From assembly GCA_003535395.1 (NCBI GenBank), contig DOHE01000330.1:1-18830 (forward strand): a stretch of 18,830 nt of DNA, in the 5' to 3' direction. Position numbers and translations under genes: made by a program. A model generated the notes under the pieces. It saw nothing but the letters and a program-made list of their open reading frames with translations. It searched no databases and was not told where the DNA came from. This DNA is from Clostridiales bacterium. Lineage in GTDB: Bacteria > Bacillota > Clostridia > UBA8921. The first letter of the stretch is position 1, and every line of letters begins with the position of its first letter. This document shows, one piece after another, positions 13,679 to 18,830 of the stretch.

Positions 13679-14389
13679 TTAAAGGATGCGCATCTGCATC
13701 AAGGCAGGCGCGGTCACGAGGATCAAAATTGCGATGAACTCAATGGCCATGGGAAGAAGAAGTTTTTCCGAGGCCTCCTCTCCCAGCTTTTTTGCAGTCG
13801 CGATCCGCCCCTGCCAGGCGCTGGCAGACAAAACCCGCAGCAGGTATGTCATTTCTGTCCCTCCCGTACGAACATTTTGCAAGATCACTGATACCATCAT
13901 GCTGGCCTCGGGAGTTCCACACCGCAGCGCAAACTCTTCAAAAGCGCGGTTTTCCGGTATGCCTGCTTCCACCTGATTGAGAAGGATATCGATTTCCCGC
14001 AACAGTGCGCCCTTCCTCCCGGTTTGGCGGATACGACGGATCGCTGCGGTCACATGAAGTCCCGCTCCAACCAGCAGGGAAAGCTTGCTCAGCAGCACAG
14101 GGAATCCCAGATTGAGTTCCTGCCGCCGTTTCCGGACCTTGTTGTCAAGGTCTCTCTCCATAGCCCAGAAGATAATGACGGGCAGCATAAACGCCAATAT
14201 CAGCGCCTCGGCGCTTTGTCCCGCTGCGATCCATATCAGGATGCCTGCCAGCCCGCCGCACAGCATACGCTGAAATTTCTTCATTATGAATTTTTCCGCT
14301 TCCACACCTGCTTCCAGCTGCAGCCCCAGCAGCAGGAATTTTGGGATCGCCTTGTCCCGCAGATAACAAAACCATCGGCTGCGTCTCAT
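13679..14389 (-). CDS. tadC: TadC-like inner-membrane platform protein (T2SSF domain)
   Basis: A 236-aa protein of the type II secretion F (GspF/TadC) family. A hydrophobic pair of segments lies at about 46-76 (LAGILIWIAAGQ and LILAFMLPVIIFWAM). The cytoplasmic F-domain core has the features LPVLLSKLSLLVGAGLHVTAAI and a conserved TGGTEMTYLLRVLS. A C-terminal membrane segment (about 213-232, IEFIAILILVTAPALM) ends the protein. With TadB it should form the membrane platform on which the TadA ATPase acts. ATG at 14389 overlaps the tadB stop as ATGA. Identity as TadC rests on the F-domain and its place after TadB. Confidence 0.88.
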   Translation of the reverse strand: MRRSRWFCYLRDKAIPKFLLLGLQLEAGVEAEKFIMKKFQRMLCGGLAGILIWIAAGQSAEALILAFMLPVIIFWAMERDLDNKVRKRRQELNLGFPVLLSKLSLLVGAGLHVTAAIRRIRQTGRKGALLREIDILLNQVEAGIPENRAFEEFALRCGTPEASMMVSVILQNVRTGGTEMTYLLRVLSASAWQGRIATAKKLGEEASEKLLLPMAIEFIAILILVTAPALMQMRIL

Positions 14390-15114
14390 ATCTGTATATC
14401 CGCGATCCTTTCCCCCAGCATGAAGGCCCCTCCCAGCATCGCAAGAACCAACGCCACCACCAGGTTCCCCAAAGGCTGATGCAGGGGCTCCATGTACTCC
14501 GGCCAGATCAGCATCAGGATGCCTGTCATGCCAAAGGGCATGATTCCCAGTACCCGCTGACTGAAACGCTGTCTGGCAGTATTGACGCTGATTTCCACAG
14601 ACATGTCCAGCCGTGCCCGGATCGCTTCACAGGTGTGGGACACCACCTGCGACAGATCGGCCCCCGTCTGGCGGCAAACTGAAAACACATCCGCAAAATC
14701 CCGGATGTCCTCAAGCGTCGTGCCCTGAGCAAAGTCCTGGATGGATCTTCGGATGGGAATATTGAGTTCCATTTCAGCGATGATCTGCTTAAGTCCTCTT
14801 TTCATGGGACTTGCCTTCCCGGGGTGCATTCGCTCCAGGTCGGGAACCGCATGCAGGAAAGCATTTTCCACGGACTGTCCTGCTGCCAGAGAAGAAGATA
14901 CGGACTGGAGCAGATCCCGAAATTCCAGCAGCATTCTGTTTTCTTCCCTTCGCTTGTCTCTTTTTCGAAGGATCGCAGGAAATAAATATCCACTGAAAGA
15001 AAAAACCGTCGCTGGCCAAATGTTTCCGAAAAACAGCAACCCTACGGCTGCCATGACCCCCTGGCCGGTAACGGCCCTAAGCAGGTCTTTGGATTTCATT
15101 TTCCAGGCTTTCAA
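14386..15114 (-). CDS. tadB: TadB-like inner-membrane platform protein (T2SSF domain)
   Basis: A 242-aa protein with an N-terminal hydrophobic region (about 14-45, MAAVGLLFFGNIWPATVFSF). A T2SSF core follows, with FRDLLQSVSSSLAAGQSVENAF and DFADVFSVCRQTGADLSQVV. Two C-terminal membrane segments (VLGIMPFGMTGILMLIW and LVVALVLAMLGGAFML) end it. The order matches TadB of the Tad pilus machine. The proposed start is TTG at 15114, about 9 nt after GGGAGGG and inside the last codons of tadA. An ATG five codons on (15099) is an alternative. Either start overlaps tadA, by 38 or 23 nt, implying translational coupling. It is shorter than many TadB proteins, which carry a longer N-terminal extension. 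Confidence 0.88.
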   Translation of the reverse strand: MKAWKMKSKDLLRAVTGQGVMAAVGLLFFGNIWPATVFSFSGYLFPAILRKRDKRREENRMLLEFRDLLQSVSSSLAAGQSVENAFLHAVPDLERMHPGKASPMKRGLKQIIAEMELNIPIRRSIQDFAQGTTLEDIRDFADVFSVCRQTGADLSQVVSHTCEAIRARLDMSVEISVNTARQRFSQRVLGIMPFGMTGILMLIWPEYMEPLHQPLGNLVVALVLAMLGGAFMLGERIADIQI

Positions 15115-16396
15115 TGTGTTTCCCTCCCTTTTTCGGATCTGGAGTCTTCCTCCGGTATCGTTCCAGCTTTTCAGTTTTTTGAAGAGACAGGCCGGTAGAT
15201 TTTAAAATCCCATTGTCCAAGCGGTATAAACTGCGCAACCCGGGCATTTGGCCATTGTATGCATCCACTTCGGATATTTCCGCCACCTTGCGCCGGGCGT
15301 CGGGCATCCGGATCAGGTGGACCAGGATCTCGACCGCCGAAGCGATCTGCCGACGAATGGCCTCCAGGGGAAGTATTCCGGTGAACATGGCCATGGTTTC
15401 CATACGGGTGAGCATGTCCGTTGTGGAGTTGGCATGTCCGGTAGACAGAGAACCGTCATGCCCGGTGTTCATGGCTTGCAGCATATCCAGCGCCTCGCCG
15501 GAGCGGATCTCGCCCACGATGATCCTGTCCGGTCGCATCCGCAGCGCTGCTTTCAGCAGATCTCTTACGGTCACGCCATCTGCACCTCCCGGATTTGGCG
15601 GGCGCGCTTCCAAGCGGACCAGATTGTCCACATTCCGGATGTTCAGTTCTGCTGAATCTTCGATCGTGATCACCCGTTCCCCGGGTGGGATACATCCGGC
15701 GAGCACATTCAAAAACGTGGTTTTTCCTGTACCGGCACCCCCGGATATGAAGAGGTTGTACCGTGCTCTTACCAGTTCTCCCAAAAAATCCGCCGCTTCA
15801 CAGCTTATAAACTCCATGTCTTCCAGCTCTTTCATCGTAAAGGTCTGAGGTTTGAATTTCCGGATGGTCAGAACAGGGCCGTCCAGGGCGACGGGCGGCA
15901 CTACCGCATGGATCCTGGACCCGTCTTCCAACCGGGCATCCACCACCGGGCTGGCTTCATTGATGTTCCGGTTTACCTTGGATACGATGCGCTGAATGAG
16001 ATCAAGCAACTGAGCTTCATCATCAATATATAGTTCTTCTTTATGCAGCATTCCCCTGCGTTCCGTGAATATTCCCGTGATACCGTTTACCATGATTTCA
16101 TCCACATCCGGATGGTCGATCAGCGGCTGCAGCAGGTCCAGTCTTCGCCGGGCATTGAAAATACGGAGAATGACCTGCCTTTTTTGCTCCAGCGAAAAGT
16201 ATCCGTCTTTGCCGCCGTCTTTGCCGCCGTCTTTAGCGCCATCTTTGCCGCCGTCTTTGCCGCAATGAAGTACCGATTCTTCCAGTAATATCAAAAATTC
16301 TTCATCAGTATATCTTTTTCCCGGATCCAGTCTTCGGTCCAGCTCTTTCATGGCCGCATCCAGTAAAAATTTCAATGGATCCTGTCTGAGTTCCAT
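15077..16396 (-). CDS. tadA: TadA/CpaF secretion ATPase
   Basis: A 439-aa ATPase of the GspE/VirB11 superfamily that powers Tad pilus assembly. Walker A is GGAGTGKTT with Lys225. Walker B is RIIVGEIRSGEA with Glu296. The His box is TGHDGSLSTGHANS. The N-terminal domain contains DEIMVNGI and the CpaF-typical segment GSRIHAVVPPVALDGPVLTIRKF. ATG follows the TadZ stop with no gap (TAAATG) and has GGGAG 8 nt upstream. An unusual feature is residues 46-65, five tandem G-K-D-rich tetrads coded by a 12-bp repeat. They lie between the N-terminal helix and the ATPase body, in a likely flexible linker. The catalytic motifs are intact. Confidence 0.95.
   Translation of the reverse strand: MELRQDPLKFLLDAAMKELDRRLDPGKRYTDEEFLILLEESVLHCGKDGGKDGAKDGGKDGGKDGYFSLEQKRQVILRIFNARRRLDLLQPLIDHPDVDEIMVNGITGIFTERRGMLHKEELYIDDEAQLLDLIQRIVSKVNRNINEASPVVDARLEDGSRIHAVVPPVALDGPVLTIRKFKPQTFTMKELEDMEFISCEAADFLGELVRARYNLFISGGAGTGKTTFLNVLAGCIPPGERVITIEDSAELNIRNVDNLVRLEARPPNPGGADGVTVRDLLKAALRMRPDRIIVGEIRSGEALDMLQAMNTGHDGSLSTGHANSTTDMLTRMETMAMFTGILPLEAIRRQIASAVEILVHLIRMPDARRKVAEISEVDAYNGQMPGLRSLYRLDNGILKSTGLSLQKTEKLERYRRKTPDPKKGGKHIESLENEIQRPA
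16202..16261. repeat. In-frame 12-bp tandem repeat inside tadA
   Basis: Five 12-bp units (gccgtctttgcc-type on the plus strand) encode GKDG/GKDA tetrads at TadA residues 46-65. The units differ by only one or two bases; one codes Ala in place of Gly. Because the unit is a multiple of three, copy-number change would lengthen or shorten the linker without a frameshift. Confidence 0.85.
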
Positions 16397-17575
16397 TTAA
16401 TTGATCTCCCTTTTTTCTTTAAGACAAATCAGCTTTCTGGCCAGCGGTTGAAGCATCCATCGCATTGCAGAATCCGGATTTACGGGAAGGCATTCCTGCT
16501 GCGCCATGACTTTGCCCCAGAGGTCCTGCAAATTGGGAAGTTCAATATCATAGCGGGAACTGTTCTCTCGTAACCCGAAATTTTCTCTCCGGGTGTCAGG
16601 CCAGGGATGATTCAATACCCTGTACATGTGGAAGTTTGATCCGACGGGAGTCTGGCAGTGAAGGTCCACTATCCGGGACAGCTCCTCTTCCAGGCGCCGG
16701 GTCCGCATCTGGTGCGACAGATCGTCCTGCTGCACCAGGATACCGGCTTCTGCAATTTGAAGCAGAAACAGTCTCCTTTCGTCCCAATGACAGCCTATAT
16801 CGGCTATCAGGAAGTCCAGGCTGGCCGTTCGTTTGGCCAGCCACAGCAGCCTGGACAATTCTCCCTTACCCATCTCGTTTTGACTGCGAAATAACCGGGA
16901 AACAGGAAACCGCTTCATTCCAAATGGCAGTATTTCCAATTCCTTCTCCAGGCTGCTCCAGGTCAGTGGCCGCCTGAATTTCAAATGATATCCGATGCGC
17001 TCGAAACTGTCCTTTTCGGGGTCGGTTCCTCTGATATCATAACCGATCTGCACTGCGTCCAGGGACAGATACAATACCCGATACCCAAGGCTGGAAAGGC
17101 ACCGGCCCAGAGAATACGAAACGATGCTGCATCCTGCGCCTCCACCAGCGCTGAACACGGTAACAAGCAGAGACGGATTGCTGACGAAAGAAGGCTTTTC
17201 GCCTGGAACGGCTGCAAGAATGGCTTCGATATGCTCCAAAAAAGCCTTCGATTCCTGGTATTTGCCCACATGCCAAAGCCCCTGCTGAAACATACCCGTT
17301 TTGCTCTCTGCCGCATCCCATCCATCTTCATCCTCCAAAAGCACCCAGGCACACCGGCGATCGGTATGGATGGTCTGCAGCAGCAAAGGAAGCATTTCCC
17401 TGCCAAGCAATACCATGTCATATTGCCGGTTTTCCGGGATTTCCATTAAAAAAGCTTGTCCGGTAGTGTAAGCCTTCACTTCGGGCACCAGGGTCCTGAT
17501 CCCGCGGAGCAGCAGACAGATCCGTTCCATATAGTCCCGATCCTCGTGGACAAATGCGATTCGGAATGCACTCAC
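16397..17575 (-). CDS. tadZ: TadZ/CpaE-like protein with degenerate P-loop
   Basis: A 392-aa protein with a receiver-like N-terminal domain (residues 1-120, starting FRIAFVHEDRDYMERICLLLRG). A MinD/ParA-type fold follows, beginning LLVTVFSAGGGAGCSIVSYSLG (residues 136-157). TadZ proteins localise the Tad machine at the cell pole or membrane. Compared with the deviant Walker A pattern KGGxGKT/S, both lysines are replaced: Gly144 stands for the signature Lys and Cys149 for the P-loop Lys. ATP hydrolysis is therefore doubtful. The second conserved region DFLIADIGCHWDERRL keeps the Asp. The start is GTG at 17575-17573, 11 nt after AGGAGG. It is the first gene of the operon under a consensus promoter. 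Assignment as TadZ rests on fold pattern and position before tadA. Confidence 0.8.
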   Translation of the reverse strand: MSAFRIAFVHEDRDYMERICLLLRGIRTLVPEVKAYTTGQAFLMEIPENRQYDMVLLGREMLPLLLQTIHTDRRCAWVLLEDEDGWDAAESKTGMFQQGLWHVGKYQESKAFLEHIEAILAAVPGEKPSFVSNPSLLVTVFSAGGGAGCSIVSYSLGRCLSSLGYRVLYLSLDAVQIGYDIRGTDPEKDSFERIGYHLKFRRPLTWSSLEKELEILPFGMKRFPVSRLFRSQNEMGKGELSRLLWLAKRTASLDFLIADIGCHWDERRLFLLQIAEAGILVQQDDLSHQMRTRRLEEELSRIVDLHCQTPVGSNFHMYRVLNHPWPDTRRENFGLRENSSRYDIELPNLQDLWGKVMAQQECLPVNPDSAMRWMLQPLARKLICLKEKREIN

Positions 17576-17610
17576 CCCCTCTGCATCCTCCTTTTTGTGC
17601 TATTGTTTCC

Positions 17611-17639
17611 ATTATATGGGATATGGGAATATTTGTCAA
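17611..17639 (-). promoter_or_regulatory. Promoter of the Tad operon
   Basis: On the minus strand a perfect TTGACA (17639-17634), a 17-nt spacer, and a perfect TATAAT (17616-17611), 35 nt before the GTG of tadZ. A full-consensus promoter suggests substantial basal expression. It lies directly after the terminator of the tRNA operon. Confidence 0.85.
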
Positions 17640-17650
17640 CCGTTTTTTAT

Positions 17651-17693
17651 AAAAAAACCGGCCCTGACAATTTGAAATTGCAGGCCGGTTTTT
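17651..17693 (-). terminator. Rho-independent terminator of the tRNA-His/tRNA-Gln operon
   Basis: On the minus strand AAAAACCGGCC (17693-17683) pairs with GGCCGGTTTTT (17663-17653). An inner CAATTT/AAATTG pair extends the structure and a run of seven T ends it. It begins at the CCA end of tRNA-Gln. Confidence 0.88.
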
Positions 17694-17767
17694 GGCAGGG
17701 ATGGCAGGATTCGAACCTACGGATGCGAGAGTCAAAGTCTCGTGCCTTACCGCTTGGCCACATCCCT
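17693..17767 (-). tRNA. tRNA-Gln (anticodon TTG), CCA encoded
   Basis: The acceptor AGGGATG (17767-17761) pairs with CATCCCT, followed by discriminator G and encoded CCA (17695-17693). The anticodon stem CGAGA/TCTCG holds the loop CTTTGAC, giving UUG, which reads CAA glutamine codons. The T-arm has GTTCGAAT. It is downstream of tRNA-His and probably on the same transcript. Confidence 0.95.
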
Positions 17768-17773
17768 ATGCGG

Positions 17774-17817
17774 GAAACGCCGGTGGATCCGGTGGACCCG
17801 GTTCTCTCCGGCGTTTC
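17774..17817 (-). other. Hairpin between tRNA-His and tRNA-Gln
   Basis: GAAACGCCGG (17817-17808) pairs perfectly with CCGGCGTTTC (17783-17774) around a 24-nt GC-rich loop. No T-tract follows, so it should not end transcription; a role in tRNA precursor processing or in attenuating tRNA-Gln is possible. Confidence 0.7.
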
Positions 17818-17819
17818 TG

Positions 17820-17897
17820 TGGGGTGAATAATGGGATTCGAACCCACGGTCTCCAGAGCCACAATCTGGCGCTTTAACCAACTAAGCTATATCCACC
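17820..17897 (-). tRNA. tRNA-His (anticodon GTG), G-1 and CCA encoded
   Basis: The acceptor GTGGATA (17896-17890) pairs with TATTCAC with one G-T wobble. The extra 5' G-1 (17897) faces C73, the histidine identity feature. CCA is encoded at 17822-17820. The anticodon stem CCAGA/TCTGG holds the loop TTGTGGC, giving GUG for histidine. It is the first gene of the two-tRNA operon. Confidence 0.95.
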
Positions 17898-17909
17898 ATG
17901 TGCACAAGT

Positions 17910-17939
17910 ATTGTAAGGGAACATGCCGGGGGTTGTCAA
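17910..17939 (-). promoter_or_regulatory. Promoter of the tRNA-His/tRNA-Gln operon
   Basis: On the minus strand TTGACA (17939-17934), an 18-nt spacer, then TACAAT (17915-17910), 12 nt before tRNA-His. Its -35 region overlaps the upstream part of the divergent promoter for the holin-like gene. Confidence 0.75.
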
Positions 17940-17964
17940 GAAAAACATCCCGGGCTCATATAAT
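17933..17964 (+). promoter_or_regulatory. Weak candidate promoter of the holin-like gene
   Basis: A perfect TATAAT is at 17959-17964. The best -35 match, TTGTCA (17933-17938), lies 20 nt away, which is longer than ideal, so activity may be low or need an activator. It overlaps the -35 box of the divergent tRNA promoter. Confidence 0.4.
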
Positions 17965-17979
17965 GGAACCAAGGAGTGA

Positions 17980-18276
17980 ATGTTTATGCAAGATTATGAA
18001 ATTTACGGGGCTGCTGCAACCCCTTTGATAATAGGACTGGTCGAACTGTTCAAGCGGATGGGCTTTCCGGCAAAATACACCCCGGTGTTGTCCCTTGTCC
18101 TGGGCATTCTGGCTGCCGCAATTTATATCGCCCCCGGGGAGCCAAAACGGTTTATTTTCCACGGGATCACTTTGGGGTTGTCCGCTTCCGGCCTGTATTC
18201 CGGGGTAAAACACATGGTCAGAGAGATTCGCTCAACGCCTGCCGATCCACCGGAAAAACCGGATCCCCCAAAATAG
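17980..18276 (+). CDS. Small holin-like membrane protein
   Basis: A 98-aa protein with hydrophobic stretches at about 11-24 (AATPLIIGLVELF), 34-51 (TPVLSLVLGILAAAIYIA) and 60-78 (ITLGLSASGLYSGV), then a proline- and charge-rich tail ending PPEKPDPPK. The PLIIGLVELFKRMGFPAKYTPVLSLVLGI pattern and the closing G-L-x-A-x-G-x-Y resemble small phage holins, which form pores or scaffolds in the membrane. No endolysin or phage gene is beside it, so it is either a domesticated holin or a lone membrane protein. ATG at 17980 is 3 nt after AGGAG. The ATG at 17986 has a better 9-nt spacing and may be the real start (96 aa). It ends exactly where the convergent lipoprotein gene ends. Confidence 0.7.
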   Translation: MFMQDYEIYGAAATPLIIGLVELFKRMGFPAKYTPVLSLVLGILAAAIYIAPGEPKRFIFHGITLGLSASGLYSGVKHMVREIRSTPADPPEKPDPPK

Positions 18277-18830
18277 TTATTTGATAATGCTTAAGTTTTC
18301 CCGTTCACTGGTGCCGGTGATCAGCTTGCCTTCCCGGTCGTTCAAGGTGATCCGGCCGCCGGCCTCATCGGTAACTTTCACGTAGGTTTTGCGTCCGCCC
18401 GCGTTATGTACCGAGACGATGGCCTTGATGCCTACATTTTCCGGCACCGGTGCAAACTGGGCATTCAGATAGATTTCCACGCTTCCGGGAGACAGCGCTC
18501 CGGTGATTTCCTGGCGACTCTGGTCCTCCATCGTCATAACGGCGGTATATGTATCCTCATCGATACGAATATTCACGATGATCCCGTTTTGCGAGCGGGC
18601 CCCGGTGTAAACATCAAAGGATTCCTCCCAGTTGGTGCCCATCATCACCAGGTTGTTGTTCTCTGCTTCCAAACGGGTCATCATCAGCACAATCTTCGTC
18701 GGCCTGCGCATAAGCTGGTCGATGCTGTCCGGCCAATCGGTGGTGGACTCGGGCCTGCTCTTATCGCCGGTACAGGCGCTGAAACAGATCATCAGGCAGA
18801 CGGCCATACCGGCAAGTATTATCCGGGTGC
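18277..18830 (-). CDS. Lipoprotein of unknown function, 5' end outside window
   Basis: The frame is open from the right edge to a TAA at 18279-18277. The first Met inside the window is at 18807, but the reading continues upstream as TRIILAG, which with MAVCLMICFSAC makes a normal lipoprotein signal peptide. The true start is therefore probably just outside. The lipobox is FSAC, with Cys as the lipidated residue, followed by a charged, Ser/Thr/Pro-containing linker (TGDKSRPESTTDWPDS). The mature part of about 160 aa looks beta-rich, with IIVNIRIDEDTYTAVMTM, EIYLNAQFAP and TYVKVTDEAGGRITLN. It would be anchored on the outer face of the cytoplasmic membrane. No known family is recognised. It is convergent with the holin-like gene with no base between the stop codons. 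Confidence 0.75.
   Translation of the reverse strand, partial: TRIILAGMAVCLMICFSACTGDKSRPESTTDWPDSIDQLMRRPTKIVLMMTRLEAENNNLVMMGTNWEESFDVYTGARSQNGIIVNIRIDEDTYTAVMTMEDQSRQEITGALSPGSVEIYLNAQFAPVPENVGIKAIVSVHNAGGRKTYVKVTDEAGGRITLNDREGKLITGTSERENLSIIK

Noticed and set aside
17692..18028. Plus-strand frames with AGMAGFEPTDARVKVSCL and MGFEPTVSRATIW
   Set aside because: These are antisense readings of tRNA-Gln and tRNA-His, not genes.

Overview
The window looks like chromosomal DNA of a Bacillota (Firmicutes), most likely a member of Clostridia. The reasons are strong AGGAGG-type ribosome binding sites, TTGACA-N17-TATAAT promoters, frequent TTG and GTG starts, Cys-type sulfatases of the kind activated anaerobically, and a clostridial-style Tad pilus cluster with an Flp1-like pilin and an N-terminal-domain/TM/FHA protein. 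No genus can be named from the sequence alone.

Region 1 (1-8129) is a carbohydrate locus for a sulfated, fucose-containing glycan. A minus-strand run encodes a LacI-type repressor, a GH29 alpha-L-fucosidase, an AraC-type regulator, a sulfatase, an SGNH hydrolase and the start of an unrecognised helical protein cut by the window edge. A second sulfatase is divergent (6615-8129, plus). None of the enzymes shows a signal peptide, so the work appears to be cytoplasmic, on imported oligosaccharides. No transporter or sulfatase-maturating enzyme lies in the window. One 13-bp operator-like sequence occurs at both the lacI promoter and the fucosidase promoter, and the latter lies inside the 3' end of lacI.

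Region 2 (8130-8770) is a junction. It holds a 25-codon remnant resembling the N-terminus of an AbiEi-type antitoxin, still with a promoter and two palindromes, then tRNA-Arg(CCT). Next come eight A-tracts phased at about 10 bp, directly upstream of the pepF promoter. The carbohydrate locus may be an island inserted next to this tRNA.

Region 3 (8778-11737, plus) is a two-gene peptidase operon: oligoendopeptidase F (M3) and an M29-family aminopeptidase, overlapping by 4 bp.

Region 4 (11738-12010) is an 18-bp GC-rich minisatellite between convergent genes; it has entered the C-terminus of the FHA gene.

Region 5 (11961-17575, minus) is a tight Tad/Flp cluster: TadZ-like, TadA, TadB, TadC, an Flp1-like pilin and a TM-FHA protein, driven by a consensus promoter. 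It lacks a prepilin peptidase, TadE/F/G and CpaB/RcpA homologues. The TadZ-like protein has a degenerate P-loop and TadA carries a 12-bp in-frame repeat.

Region 6 (17651-18830) holds a tRNA-His/tRNA-Gln operon with its own promoter and terminator, a divergent small holin-like membrane protein, and the 3' part of a lipoprotein gene that runs off the window.
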